NCBI GenBank assembly: GCA_012064415.1
Contig: SSNU01000244.1
Span: 496,001 to 560,000, forward strand
Reading direction: 5' to 3'
DNA length: 64,000 nucleotides
Source of the DNA: Gyrodactylus bullatarudis
Taxonomy: Eukaryota; Platyhelminthes; Monogenea; Gyrodactylidea; Gyrodactylidae
The notes under the pieces: model-generated
What the model was told of the DNA's origin: nothing
The model's input: only the letters and a program-made list of their open reading frames with translations
Database searches by the model: none
Position numbers and translations under genes: made by a program
Part shown: positions 42,271 through 54,992 of the stretch, in pieces
Layout of the letters: every line of letters starts with the position of its first letter
Numbering within the stretch: the first letter of the stretch is position 1

Positions 42271-44280
42271 TTACAGCTGAAATCCCAATTTGTTGGTTTT
42301 GTTAGCCTTCTTCTTGAGAAGGGCATTCTCTAGTGTCAAGTTCATAATGCCAGTCTTTTCGTCCCTAAAGTTCCTCTCGCATCCTTCCATCACACAATAA
42401 ATTGTTGCTTTGGCTGAATAATTGAAAATCTCGTAGAACTCCTTGCAAATTAGAAATGTAAAAGTACTCGTACATAGTATTGGTACCCAAATGTGATTAA
42501 GTTCCTTCTTGCTATTCTCTAGTTTTCTTATAATTTCAGTATTTGTAAATATACAATAGCCTATAACTCCAGTTAATATGGCTAATGTGTACTGGCCAAT
42601 TTTCATGATTAACTCAACAATGTTGGATATATCCAAAACCTTTGATTTATTCCTCTGATACAGGGAGTAGGCATCGAGGCCAGCCTTGAAGAAGCTCATT
42701 CCATAGACAGCTACTGAAATTAGAGCTTTGTAGTCCAGGTACTTGAGGAAACAGTCATTTATCTTGATACAAATGAAGAAGGCAATACTCAAGAATTTCT
42801 TTCGATTGTTGTAGTTTTTAGCATAGACTTGCCGATCAATCTGCCGGAATATCAGACGGAGGAGATACGTAGAATCCTTCATTATTGCCCCACCAAAGAT
42901 TGTCCCAGTATGATAGGTTATCGTCCTCTTAAGGGAATTGAAGAATATGAACGAATTGACAATTTCTCCAGTTGAGAAATACCAATTCGAAACGCACCCA
43001 TAGATGATCAGCTGACTAAATGCACAGATACTCCGGATGCTCCACCAGGTGAAGAAAATGTTGTAAATATGCATCAGGTAGAACTGCCAGTAGACCCTTT
43101 CACCTTCCAGCATCCAGGAGACAATACCTGTCGTAAGAATGATCATATTAATCAAGAGGCCAATCTTCAAGAGGACCGTGAATAGGGGCAGGACTAGGCA
43201 TTCCTTCATGTAGCCCATGGCCTTACTCGAATGCTCAATAACAGTGGAGGCCACTTGTATTTTAGCCTTGAGGAAAAAGACAAAGAAGAACACGACCAAT
43301 AGGCCAAGAGTACTCAATAGGGCTATTATGGTCCATGAGGAACGCCAATATTGTAAATCCTCCAGGGGCATGTCCATCTCGTCTGATTTGGCTGCCTCAT
43401 AGGCCTTGTAGAAGGAAAATATTGCTACAGCAGCAATCAGCAAATTGCACATTATCTGAATGAAATATATCAAGGCCACAGCAAATGTCCGCATAAACAA
43501 AATGAATATAATCGTTATGAATAGGCCCAAGAAGCCGAGAGCAAAAATAAAGGGAAATGTCCGCCTAAGATCATTGGCTATATCATGATAGAGATTGTTG
43601 AATTGGTTAAAGAGTAACGAATCATTGCCGGGCATTGTGGGGAAAATCCTTCGGCAGGACAAGTCCCTCAAATAAACATTTGTATTGACAAGGGAGTTAA
43701 GCTGCGACCTCTGGAAGCATTTCCGATTCAGAGATTTCGAGGAGAAGTAGTAGACAGCACATTGGAACTCGTCGATGCGGAGGATTTGTTCGACGGTCAT
43801 CTTGATTGTCTCTGTGGCATTAAAACCGGGTCGGCAGATTAAACTCTTCTGTCGCAATGCAAGGTTGGGTCCACGATCTAACTTCTCGACAGCCTCCAGG
43901 TCCACCCAACTCCAGTTCATGTCTGGACAATTTTCCAAACATATATTCCAAAGATTCTCTTTGTGATCAGAATACTCGAACAAGTATAGTTTACTCTCGT
44001 AGCCTTGGCTCTGGCCGCAAATATTACCCCAAGAGTCGTTTAAGGTTTGTCGAGTCAAACTGGTATTCCGTTTGAAGACGAAAATGATGAGAAAAGCTTC
44101 TAGGATTACACAGGCCGCGAATACGTAAATCCATAGAACATCGGTGGCAGTTCGATTGGCGTAGATGCCGTTGAAACGAGGCTCATATTCCCGAGGACTT
44201 GTTATCAATGCCGGGGGCTTGCATGAGTACGCTTGGAGTTTTCGTGAACGTATTGGTCCTGGACAACGAAAGACGACCAT
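42271..44280 (-). CDS. SLC44A: Choline transporter-like protein (CTL/SLC44 family)
   Basis: Multipass plasma- or organelle-membrane transporter for choline (or ethanolamine) in known members. The coding part is a single exon of 669 codons plus stop. Start is taken at 44280 (MVVFRCPGPIRSRKL), since a 3' splice site (ATATTTCAG) ends at 44292; an earlier in-frame ATG would lie in that intron. A first membrane helix lies near residues 48-70, then a large Cys-containing extracellular loop (NICGQSQGYESKLYLFEYSD, CPDMNW), then about nine further hydrophobic segments. The C-terminal core has NRTITYHTGTIFGGA-like sequence (here KRTITYHTGTIFGG) and the KYLDYKALISVAVYG block typical of SLC44. Which paralogue is unclear. 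Length matches the family. Confidence 0.88.
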   Translation of the reverse strand: MVVFRCPGPIRSRKLQAYSCKPPALITSPREYEPRFNGIYANRTATDVLWIYVFAACVILEAFLIIFVFKRNTSLTRQTLNDSWGNICGQSQGYESKLYLFEYSDHKENLWNICLENCPDMNWSWVDLEAVEKLDRGPNLALRQKSLICRPGFNATETIKMTVEQILRIDEFQCAVYYFSSKSLNRKCFQRSQLNSLVNTNVYLRDLSCRRIFPTMPGNDSLLFNQFNNLYHDIANDLRRTFPFIFALGFLGLFITIIFILFMRTFAVALIYFIQIMCNLLIAAVAIFSFYKAYEAAKSDEMDMPLEDLQYWRSSWTIIALLSTLGLLVVFFFVFFLKAKIQVASTVIEHSSKAMGYMKECLVLPLFTVLLKIGLLINMIILTTGIVSWMLEGERVYWQFYLMHIYNIFFTWWSIRSICAFSQLIIYGCVSNWYFSTGEIVNSFIFFNSLKRTITYHTGTIFGGAIMKDSTYLLRLIFRQIDRQVYAKNYNNRKKFLSIAFFICIKINDCFLKYLDYKALISVAVYGMSFFKAGLDAYSLYQRNKSKVLDISNIVELIMKIGQYTLAILTGVIGYCIFTNTEIIRKLENSKKELNHIWVPILCTSTFTFLICKEFYEIFNYSAKATIYCVMEGCERNFRDEKTGIMNLTLENALLKKKANKTNKLGFQL

Positions 44281-44291
44281 TCCTCTAACTA

Positions 44292-45911
44292 CTGAAATAT
44301 AAATAAATATATATATGTTCTTCAACTAACTAATATCAATGAAGAATAAATGCGTTTCAAAATTTCGCGTCATTTTAATTATGGATTTATTTTACCAGAC
44401 AAAATAAAAGAATTAACAAAAATGAATCTAGAAATGTTGAACGTTACTATAGGCCAGAAGTGCTCTATTGGTAGAATAGGGAGGTTGATCATTACGATAC
44501 TACAGTTTATACCCTTCATGTCCCAATGTTCCACCAGTGGAGTACAACACTTTCTTGAGTGATAGTTAGAAATGAAAGATACCCCTCATTAGAAAAGAAA
44601 TTTATTAAGTTACAAAAATATGTATAGTTCATAGATTTTCACTGATGCTAACCAAAGTTACTTGAGAAAGGGTGATTTTTCGTAAATTCAGTTGAAAATT
44701 TAAAAAGTTTTTTTAAACCAATTTGCTGAATGAAAAAAAATTAAAATGACTTTCTATCGTCAAACAATAGCTCGATATCTCTCATAGTACACAAGATAAC
44801 TAGACTTTCAAAAAGAATGTAATTATTTATTGGTAAGGTCACAAATTTTTCTAATTTGTGTGATGAAAAAAAAAACAATTCGGGACATGGAGGGTTGAAT
44901 AGACTTCAATAATCCCGAGTCATGTCTATATTCGAAAAGAAGGCTGCCTAAGAGACATTGCTAGTTTATGTTACAGATCCAAGACACTATTTTATAATGG
45001 TTTTTTAGTTCAACTCTGAATTTAATGGACCTACTCATAAGTGATTAGACAACTAAGTATTATTTTTACCTTCAGGGTAGGTGATAAAATTTCACACATG
45101 ATTCAATGAAGAAGAATCATGCTTAAAATTGATATTTCCATCGCAAAAGTTGGTACAAAGATGGTGTCAAAAATTAGAATCCCAACATCGTTGAAGGTGT
45201 GTCTTACAATAACATTATTCTAAGATGACAAAGCTCAAGAAAAAAAATAAATCCTCTCATTATCCTGGTCACTTCACACAAGTAGACTTTCTTCGTTTAA
45301 CTATTGGCATCATTCGATCAAAAAGTGATTCTGACGATGATATGATTCACGTAATTCATCAAAAACGTCCGAAAATCCGCTTAAAATCATATTTGTAGAT
45401 TTGTAAGAAAAGATTAATTTACAAATTCCAAAGTGACTGTGGAGCTTCACAATTAGGAAATTATCAACAAGATCAAACGATCACCTGAAGAAGGATACAG
45501 CGGTGACCAGACATATCAAACAAGAGAACCAACGAAACTTTAATTTCTAATTTCTCAATTCTGTATAAAAATGCGGGTGAAGGAGAAATTCTTCATCAAC
45601 CACTTTAAGCCAAATCTGTGTGTTCAAAAAAACTACTCTTACAACCTTCAATTACCCTAGCCTATTTGAGCTTTTTCACCTTTCTCTCCACTGTTGCTAT
45701 TTATTGAAGAGTTTTGGTGTTTTTTTTTCAGCTCACATTATATTCTTATATTTTTTAACTTTTATTATACTTCTTTCAAAATTTGTAAAATATTATTTTC
45801 TCTTAACTTTTATCATTATTTATGTGTCACTACTGATTAACTGATTAAGAAATGTACAATGTACATTTAGTGAATTAAAAAAAAAGTGATTCAATTGATT
45901 AATACGTATTC
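44292..45911. other. Intergenic/5' region between SLC44 and the homeobox gene
   Basis: Divided among a probable 5'-UTR intron of SLC44 and repeats. A repeat-D copy lies at about 44640-44830 and a family-B-like piece at about 45060-45190. ORFs here are short and unconvincing. No gene recognised. Confidence 0.45.
44640..44830. repeat. Dispersed repeat D, copy 1
   Basis: Shares, in reverse complement, ATGAGAGATATCG, TTTACGATAGAAAGTC-like and AGTAACTTTGGTTAG blocks with 50600-50750. Confidence 0.45.
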
Positions 45912-45917
45912 TTTATT
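45912..45917 (-). terminator. Poly(A) signal of the homeobox gene
   Basis: AATAAA on the minus strand about 165 nt past the stop at 46084-46082. Confidence 0.5.
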
Positions 45918-46081
45918 AGGTTGGTTTAAATCTCAAAAGAAAATTACTTCATAATTTTAAGTGGATGTAATCCACATTATTATTTCGTATGTTATGTTAT
46001 GAAATCTATCAATTGTAAAGAGAGATTTACTTCTCTCAAACGATAAATGTGATTAATCGGAGTATATCGTCTAAAGTGTGT

Positions 46082-47349
46082 CTATATGAATGAGTCGCCT
46101 TCATCGTTCTGATCGGTTTGTGTCATCAGAGTCCCTTCCACAGTGAAGGGTCTCTTATTTGGCTTCATTGACGACGGCTTTCCCTGTGTCATAGGACATG
46201 CAAGGGCGTTACTGTTGAATAGGGGTAAGAAGAGGCTGGGATCAAAGTCGTATTTGCCACTCTGATCCAAAAGGGAAGTGTTAGGATCCTCTTGTCGGCG
46301 TCGCTTATTCGGGGTAGATGGGGATTGCTTCTTACTGGTGCTGCTGTTGTTATTGGGTGGCCTCTTTGTCCCAGGACTCTGCATCCAATCTGAGGATTGC
46401 TCTATTAAGGAACTAGAATTTCCCGACGACGGAGTCAGAGAAAGAGGGGTCGTATTCATCAGAATACTCTGAGATTCATCAGGTGTCTTGATTTCCTCCT
46501 GGATCTCTTCCTCGACCTTTTGTCCAGATGGCCCATATCTTGTCGAGTAGTATAGTTGGGCTACCCTGATTAATGTCTCGCGTAGTTGTGGGTCATTACC
46601 TGTTTTAGACAAAATATAAAATACAAATAAATCATTCTTATTATTATTAGTGTTATTAGATTAAAAGTACCGTATGTTCATTACGACTAAAAATGAGCCA
46701 GATGGCTAGTGGAAAAAAAAGATTAGTACATTAGTAACTTAAAGTGATAAATTTCGATAAGGCATAACTTAAAGCCCAACTTACCGGCAATATTGGGTAG
46801 CATCATGGACTGACGTTTTTCCTTCATGCGTCGATTCTGGAACCAAACCTTGATGGTATTCTCAGGCAGGCCCAATTCCTGGGCAAGAAGAGCCCTCTGG
46901 GGCCGTGAGATGTATCGTTCCTTGTCAAAGTTTGCCTCCAACACTTTGGTCTGGTGTTGAGTGTAGCTGGTACGATATCGCTTACTATTCGGGTTTGAGT
47001 AGTCAAGGTCACCCTTTGACGATTCCCCGTTATTCTGGCTGTTTGTTGGACTTGTCGAGCGACTGCTAGTCCCCAAATATTCATCGTGATTGCTACCTAT
47101 TCCCGTGTTGTTATTGCTATTGGCTAGTGGGAACTTGTCAAGAAGGTAACTCGGCAAGTTGTCAAAGAGGCCCAAATTTGTTTTACTACCCGATTGTTCG
47201 GTCATGCTGTTATCGTTGTGTAGTTCCTCTGATTGCTGTTGTTGGCCAGACTTGTTATTGTTCATCATAAGTTTCTCAGTGAGAAAACTCAACTTTTCAT
47301 TATTACTGGCACTGAGAAGGTTGAAGCGAAGACTCTGAAAGATATCCAT
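46082..47349 (-). CDS. eve: Even-skipped/Evx-class homeobox transcription factor
   Basis: Nuclear DNA-binding regulator. Exons 47349-46785 and 46599-46082; 360 aa. The homeodomain spans about residues 122-181: KRYRTSYT arm, [18 protein letters not shown], then [16 protein letters not shown] (Gln at homeodomain position 50). Eve/Evx-like points are RYRT, YxSRPxR, [16 protein letters not shown][DE]KRQ, and a following [13 protein letters not shown] that parallels the DPAF...A segment after the fly Eve homeodomain. The helix 1-2 sequence ([14 protein letters not shown]) is quite divergent, and no C-terminal Groucho motif (LFKPY) was seen. N- and C-terminal parts are Asn/Ser/Gln-rich; [15 protein letters not shown] and KRRRQED give basic patches. 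Start chosen at MDIFQSLRF; an upstream in-frame ATG adds a hydrophobic, unlikely leader. Confidence 0.75.
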
Positions 47350-50300
47350 TTGCTCTGCTATCACAAGGATGATGATTATTTTACGTTCAATCACCCTATT
47401 TATATACCCAGTATATTCTTTGTGTATTATCATCATAACTACCGATAATTATGCATACACACATTATCATATATGAATATATCCATATGATATACACAAT
47501 GTGTATATTATGTAGGTATGTATGTATGTATACTCAATGGTGGAGGGAAGGGGTGTATTCAATGAATTTGGTACATTACTATAAAGTATTATGGAATATA
47601 ATGGATAATAATTTAATACAATTAAACCAATCATATTCCATGAATTGGGAAGAAACATCCAATAAAAATGATAATGGGGAATCTATCTCTTTCCATCCGA
47701 GATTGTTATGGAAAGTGATAATCATCTTGAATATAATGATGCTATCGCAAACAAGATAATCATTAGCGTCATTATTGGTTATTGCGCACTAGCGCGAGAT
47801 CTAGTTACATTTCATAATTTTCAAAACAAAATAAAATCAGATACACGTGCGCCTTATCTTTTATTCAGTATTGAGAATCACCCAAAAAAATCAACACTCT
47901 CCTGGGCAAAATTCACACACACCGACGCACATTTAGATGAAACTATTTATAAAGAGTGTAGACATCAAATGATAATATTTTTAATGTTTGTAATACTCTC
48001 TTCTTTTGCATCATACAAGCACACACTCTATTTATTATTAGCGTCGTCTGTCCTCCTCCTGATGTATTAATATATTTTCTTGCTTCTGGTAAAGTTGTTA
48101 GTTTTTATCACACTTTTTGATATAATAAGTAATATTAGACGTAATGCAAAATCCATTAATTGGCCATAAATTTTTCATTAATTCTATCCCATATTAGTTT
48201 TTTTAGCTTATTTTCTCTTTTAGATTAATCTGTGTACTACACACTGTATGCGTTAATATCAATAGATTTTTTCTCTATTCATAACAAAAATGGCGGCTAT
48301 TTTATTTCATCATCATAATTTGAATGAAATTTGTAGATTTCTCACTCTCTCAATGGGTTGTAGTAAATAAAATCTGACCCCTTGATTTGTTGTTCCCCTA
48401 TCGAGAATAATAATTACCTGAATGTGTCTTGATCATTTTGATATGTGGGCCCATGGTTAACAAACGAACAATTATCACCATTATATAATTATTTAAGAAA
48501 ACTTATTAGTTACCAAGATAGTTATTATAAACTCTCTATTCAACAAAACATACCAAGCTAACTTTTATGACCCAGTTTTTATAATTATCAAATAAAAGTT
48601 TGTTTCCCATTTAATTCCAACGTCTTTACTTCTTTCCCTCAAATAGAAAAAAGAATTTCTAGAGAATTACAAGCCATTTTCTGAGGGAGAGAGAGCGAGG
48701 AAAAACAAAAACATGGGCAAGGAATAAAAAGGAACAAGGATTTTTGTACAAAATTAAATTTCTTTCGTGTTTTTGTTTTTTTGCTTTTTACCGATAACAA
48801 CCAAAAATTGAAGAGAAGAAAAGTTGATTGTGTGCATGATAGAGCGCCATGTTAAATGGGAATCATTTTAAGAAATTTACTTTTTTTGTGTCATGCTTTA
48901 TACGTCCCACACTCATCAAAGAATCACATTCCCTTTTATTTTCTTGCTGTCTTTTGTAAAAATCAACAAATTAATTGCGAAGTTAAATTATAATCATAAA
49001 CCACACGTTTTCTTTTATTTTACAACCATAAATTGTGGAAATGATTTTTATTTCACGAATTATGAGGACATAACGTGTTATCGTGCATTTAACCGCCTTT
49101 TTTGGATGAAAACTCAAAATTTGAATCTAATTTCAATTGTTAATTCTTCATGTATCAATTAATACACTCTATTTTTCAAAGATACGTTTTAAATTATTCA
49201 AAATAGAATTGTGACATCATTTGTCTTTTAATTAAGTTATCTACTGATAACACAAGTTTCTTCCTCAGACATTGCCTTATTGTTATTTATGATGTGGGCT
49301 CAGATCAGGGCACCAATTCTCTCCTTGATATTGTACTTGCATCCTTCCTGTTATTTGAGTTGATGAATTATTCAAAATTTTAATTTTTTCACTTTATTAA
49401 CTTTGGCACTATTGCTTGTTAAATAACTAAAGACTTTCTCATCATTTTAATTGAAAATAAACTGGTTTTTATAATCAAAGATCCCTGAATATGATAAGAA
49501 ATTCAATGAAAATGAAACAATTGAGGGATATTTTGAACGTAGTAAAAAATTCATTGAAAATTGGGCGGTAATTTCAAAAAAATTGAGTAACAGTTTCATT
49601 GCATTATGCTTCAATATAAATTAATTCTTAAAATTGAAATAGTTCTATCTGAAAAGTTGGTTCAAAGATGTGGCCAAAAATTTTCATCTCACCCTAGTAG
49701 ATAGAGGGGTTTCTAAAAAAACTCTAGCCTTGTATTGTTTATATTAACCATTCTACATAACATAGAAAAAGCTCAAAAGAAAAAGGCTGTAAAATTTCAT
49801 AAATGTGTTGATGATTGAATGTGAAAGAAATAATTTAACTGACCTACATTTACAGTATTCTTCAAGACATATTTCGCACATGTCAGACCCATCAAATTGT
49901 GCTCAAATTGACTTTGCTACTCAAAAATCAGACAATAAAATACCCTTTGAACTTTATAGATGAGACCATGGCCGATTTTCAACCAAGGGACCATATCAAT
50001 ATATAATGATAATTGTTTTGTGTGTTTGTGTTTTTTTGATGAATGAAAATAAAAACAGGTGAGATATCAGATCAAATTCCTATTCGAAATTAATGAGTTA
50101 TGTTAATTAATCTTTTTTTTTATGACAACTTGTTAAATACAAGTGTACTACGGATAAAACTAAATAATAATCATGTTCTCAAATTTTCAAATGTATGTCT
50201 GGTTAAAAGACAAGTTGAGGAGGGATCATCACAGTTGTGGACAACAAGAGACCACCCCCCCATCATGTTTAATGTATTGAGTATTATAATCATCATGTTT

Positions 50301-50599
50301 TCAACTCTAAGGGAAGAGAGAATATCAATAAATAAATGTTTTTACACACTCGATTACAAGGGGTTTCTATTACTACTATTCCATACATCATACATTGGAT
50401 TTTAGCTGAATAGAAAAAAAAGAAACAGTTAAATGAAATCAGTTCTGCAGAATACACTTGGCCATTAGATCCATTGGTCTTGTCCGTTGTCATTTTTTCC
50501 GGGTTGAAAATTTTGCGAAACCAAGAGATGATGCCAGATTTCCTAGGCTATTCTCGATTTATCTTATACAATCTCACTTGAAAACTTCTCTTTGAAAGG

Positions 50600-50750
50600 C
50601 CAGTTATTTTCTAAACCATGAGAGATATCGTGCAGGCGACTGGATATCTGAAATCTACAGCTGTTGTTTTTTACGATAGAAAGTCTTTTTATTATTTCCT
50701 CAAGGGCCTCAAAAAAGCACTCTTTTCCAAGTAGCTTTGGTTAGTAAAGC
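50600..50750. repeat. Dispersed repeat D, copy 2
   Basis: Contains CATGAGAGATATCGTG, TTTACGATAGAAAGTC and GTAGCTTTGGTTAGTA, inverted relative to 44640-44830. It abuts the family-A element starting at 50753. Confidence 0.45.
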
Positions 50751-50752
50751 TA

Positions 50753-51389
50753 GTTAATATGAAGATGGGAATTTATGGTTTTTTACTAAATTCTCAATAT
50801 TCTCCATCAAGAAATCGAATTTGACCTCTTTCACGGTACGGAGAAAAAAGAAATTTAGATAAAATCAATATTTAAGGAAATCTTGAAGAAGCGCCAAATT
50901 CCCATTTTTTTGAACTTTGAGTTGAAAATTTTTGTTGATTTCAGTGTGGGAGAGTGATCAAAAGTTGATTTTTAGGATCACAATAAGACAAAAAAACCGA
51001 TGATTATAATAAAATTTTTGATAAACTCGCCATTTTTCAGGGATCTTGAAAAATCAAATTTCATCGACTTTCAAGTAGGGAAAATGATGAAAAAATCAAA
51101 ATTTAATTTTCACATGATTATGGGGCGATTCTTAAAACCAGATTCAGCATATTTGTTTTCTTTGACTTTTGATCATTCTCTCACATTGAAGTTCAAAATA
51201 ATGGGAACTTGACGCTTCTTCAAGATTTCCTTAAAAGTTGATTTTATCTAAATTTTTTTTCTCCGTACCGTGAAAGAGGGCCTCATGATCTAGATTCCAA
51301 AATATCTTGATCAAATTCGATTCCTTGATGAAAAAATTAAGAATTTTGTAAAAAACATAAATTCCCATCTTCATGTTAACTAGGTGTAT
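50753..51389 (+). repeat. Family-A MITE, copy paired with 52435-53031
   Basis: Ends are AATATGAAGATGGGAATTTA and TAAATTCCCATCTTCATGTT. Almost identical to the reverse complement of the 52.4-53.0 kb copy, including unique blocks GATGATTATAATAAAATTT and CATGATTATGGGGCGATTC. Open frames inside are not genes. Confidence 0.85.
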
Positions 51390-52434
51390 TAGTTGGCTAT
51401 CTAAGTGAGGGGTGAAATAAATATTTTTGGAATCTTTTAGTGTGACCCTTAAGGTCCAAGAGAATTTATTTTCATGACTCTGATTCAATGGTTTGGGAAT
51501 GCGCTGGTTACGAATCGACAGTTGTTTTAATGCAATTATTTTTGGTCCAAAAGTTATCGATCGAAAAATGGGTCTTTCTTTGATCCAAAAACAGGTTATT
51601 TTTGTAGGTTAAGCAGATAGAATTGAATTCTACAGGTATGATTTCAAAATAAAACGTTTTTAAACAAGAATTAATCTTTTGAAAAAAATCAACTCTCGTT
51701 GAATTATATAGCACGATTATGACGAATGATAGAGCCAAGATCATTGCGTATTCCAAGAGATTAATAAATTAACACTCAAGAAAGTGTTGTGTTCCACTGG
51801 TTAAAGGTTACTTTATATTTCAATAAAGGGTTTACTTTTTCAACAAACAAAAAAGTATCCCTAATAAAAACAGACTCAAGTTTATCTATAAAAAACTTGA
51901 AAAGATTCCGAGATGAGAATTCTACGAAGCATCAGATTTCTGCCCATAAAGATAGTGTAACTCATTATCCAAAGGGATAAGCCATATGTTCTTCTTTCCA
52001 TTACATTATCATATGAAGTGGCTATTACAATTTCTTTCTGAATACATATATATATATATGGAGTCTAATTTAGGTATTTTCACTTTACAGGAAATATAAT
52101 AACATGATTTGCAAGAAAACCCTTCAGTGATATATATTCCAATATTCGATTTCTTACCTTAATCTGTGACAAGTGGATTTGCATCAATGATATTACCACG
52201 ATTTTCTTTATCATCTCTTCATTATAGTGTGTATTTATCGTTGGATGTAAAGAGGAAAGGGGAAAAACAATCAGGAAAAGTAATTCTACTCTCTATACAC
52301 ATGAACATAACAGTACTTCTTCAAGGAATTTTATTCTCTTTCAATAGGAATATAACTAAAATATTACACGATAATAATAATAGTAGTAACAATAATAAAG
52401 ACATAAGTTATCTTGTATATACATTTATAATATA

Positions 52435-53031
52435 AAGCTAGTTAACATGAAGATGGGAATTTATGTTTATGACAAAATTCTTAATTTTTTCATCAAGAAA
52501 TCGAATTTGATCAAGATATTTTGGAATCTAGATCATGAGGCCCTCTTTCACGGTACGGAGAAACAAAATTTAGATAAAATCAACTTTTAAGGAAATCTTG
52601 AAGAAGCGTCAAGTTCCCATTATTTTGAACTTCAATGTGAGAGAATGATCAAAAGTTGATTCTTAGGATCAAAATTAGTCAAAGAAAACAAATATGCTGA
52701 ATCTGGTTTTGAGAATCGCCCCATAATCATGTGAAAATTAAATTTTGATTTTTTCATCATTTTCCCTACTTGAAAGTCGATGAAATTTGATTTTTCAAGA
52801 TCCCTGAAAAATGGCGAGTTTATCAAAAATTTTATTATAATCATCGGTTTTTTTGTCTTATTGTGATCCTAAGAATCAACCTTTGATCACTCTCCCACAC
52901 TGAAATCAACAAAAATTTTATCTAAATTTTTTTTTTCTCCTTACCGTGAAAGAGGTCAAATTTGATTTCTTGATGGAGAATATTGAGAATTTAGTAAAAA
53001 ACCATAAATTCCCATCTTCATATTAACTAGC
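52435..53031 (-). repeat. Family-A MITE, inverted partner
   Basis: Inverted, near-identical copy of 50753-51389. It lacks a roughly 65-bp stretch (a deletion bounded by short AAAAT-type homology) that the other copy has. The spacer between the two is 1.0 kb. Confidence 0.85.
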
Positions 53032-54039
53032 TTTACATGTTAATTAAGTGTTATGAATGTAAAAGAGATCTAACTAACTACAGTGAAAACCTTTACCTTT
53101 TCTCATCACTTGATAATGTGTAAAAACTGTGTATGTTCCTCCTCACTTGTTTTGTTTCCAAAAACCTACACCTAGTTAATAAATGTAGATGGGAATTTAT
53201 GGTTTATACAAAAACATTCACGATAAGAAGAAAAAAATTTGTTCAAATTCATAGCCTGAATTTCGATTCTTCGATCATGTTCCAACAAGTGATGTCGTTT
53301 GTTACAAAACTGCTTTTCACACGTCAATTTAGAAGGGTTGGGATTTCTGGGGATTTTTTCTTCTAACACTTCACTCAATTCTGGAAATAGTCGTGTACGA
53401 GGTGGTTGAACACATCAAGACGAAGAGCGATTCTCTAATAGAGGTGGAGGAGGAGGGGGGGGGGTCAACAATTTAAGACCGTCAATAAGTCCATTTTCCG
53501 TTAATAAATAAATCAAGAGTTAAAAATCTATGAATCTAATGATAACTATACTATGAATGTATAATAGGTTGATAAAAATAAACCATTTATGTTAACACTA
53601 GGGGCTTTGAAATGGCTATAAACCTGTTTTCACTGTTTTCTTCTGTTGCTTAAAGTACTGATTCCTACTAGGCAACAATAGAGTGATAAAAATAATTTAA
53701 CAAGATACAAAAGAAGCTCTACATTGTACATTCTGCTATAAAAGGCCTCTTAATTTCCAATATTATTATTATTATTATTTCTAATGCAGCCTATCCCAAC
53801 AATAACAAAAATACATTAATCATTATCAATACAGCAGGTACAGCCAACACATTTAAAGTGTAGCCCATTCAGTGCTTAATGTTTGGAATTAACCGTAGAC
53901 ATGAAAAGATTTCACCAGGATCTGTGAGGTTCCAATTACTACTAACGCGAAGGAAAATTACCAAAAACTCATGGAAACAGTATCACAGTTTAATTTTTAA
54001 AAGAACCGCCCAAATTCATCGAGGATAGCTTAGATGAGT

Positions 54040-54580
54040 TAATCTGGTTTATGACATATCTGAACTAAAGCTCTTTTACAAAAACCTCATTTTTTCTTCC
54101 GGGGATCAAATTTTTTCAGTAACTGATTCAAAATGTACTCTTTTACTGATTTAAGAAAAAAATATTTTGGTAAAATAATTTCTTCTTTTTAAGTTGGAAA
54201 TGTTTTTGTTAATTTCAACTCAAAGAAAATAATTACTCTTATTCATTTTTCTAATAAAAACCCGTCAATTTAACCTGATAGGGGTTTTTATGAATTTCCA
54301 AGCAGTAAAAAAGATGGAAAAGTAGGAAATAGACTTTTGCACATGAATGGAGAGTGTTTTGAAATAAAAGGAATAAGAGTAATTATTTTCTTTGACTAAT
54401 GATGATCCTGAAAAATAACGTTTAATTCCTCTCAGACCTTAAAATCAACAAAAAATTTCAACTCATAGCTTAAAAAATCAAAAAATCAGTAAAAGAGTAC
54501 ATTTTGAATCAGTTACCAAAATAATTTGATCCCCTGATGAAAAAATGAGGTTCTTGTAAAAACTATGAATAGCTGTACAG
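54040..54580. repeat. Foldback element, family A-like
   Basis: Inverted arms: TTTACAAAAACCTCATTTTT with GATTCAAAATGTACTCTTTT on the left, and AAAAGAGTACATTTTGAATC with AAAAATGAGGTTCTTGTAAA on the right. About 540 bp, no coding capacity. Confidence 0.75.
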
Positions 54581-54585
54581 TAGAC

Positions 54586-54992
54586 TAGGGTGAAATTATT
54601 CTTTCTCCGAACAACTCACAAGAGGACTTACTTTTCTGATTAAATTTAGTACTCACATCATGTTTTGCATAATTTTAAAATTTTAATTTTGCATATGATA
54701 AAATAACGAAATTAACCATGAAGCTCCTCTTTTGATGATAAGATTACTATTTTTGAAGATAAAACTTAAGAAATTCATTAAATGGCCAAGATATTCCGGA
54801 TTTTAGTGATTGCGTAGTAAAAATTCATTGAAAAATGAGCGGCGATTTGAAAAATTTTGGATTTTTATAACCGAATGAAGTAATGGAGAAGCATTTTCGA
54901 CACATGCCTCAATACAAAATAATGCTTAGAATTGATAGTTCTATCAGAAAAGTCGGTCCTAATATGAGGTTAAAAATCTCACCCTAGCCTAA
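54586..54992. repeat. Family-B element, best-bounded copy
   Basis: Starts CTAGGGTGA and ends TCACCCTAG, a 9-bp perfect inverted terminus. The interior has GTAGTAAAAATTCATTGAAA and AGCGGCGATTTGAAAA. Related pieces occur at five or more other places in the window. Confidence 0.6.

Noticed and set aside
42271..44325. SLC44 start at the first in-frame ATG (44325)
   Set aside because: A 3' splice site ends at 44292, between that ATG and the conserved part, so the upstream residues (KNIYIFIYIS) are most likely intron. The ATG at 44280 is preferred.
44350..44562. 70-aa ORF on the plus strand beside SLC44
   Set aside because: It lies in repeat-like DNA and has no recognisable domain, splice context or poly(A) signal.
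47350..47436. Upstream ATG (47436) for the homeobox protein
   Set aside because: The added 29 residues are Ile-rich and look like translated 5' [12 protein letters not shown] at 47349 is a better start.
48893..49162. 89-aa ORF in the gene desert
   Set aside because: Composition (Phe, Asn, Ile, Lys) is what AT-rich noise gives; no motif.
51000..51212. 70-aa ORF with a twin at 52632-52844 (same first 50 residues)
   Set aside because: Both lie inside inverted copies of the family-A repeat; the identity comes from the repeat, not from protein selection.
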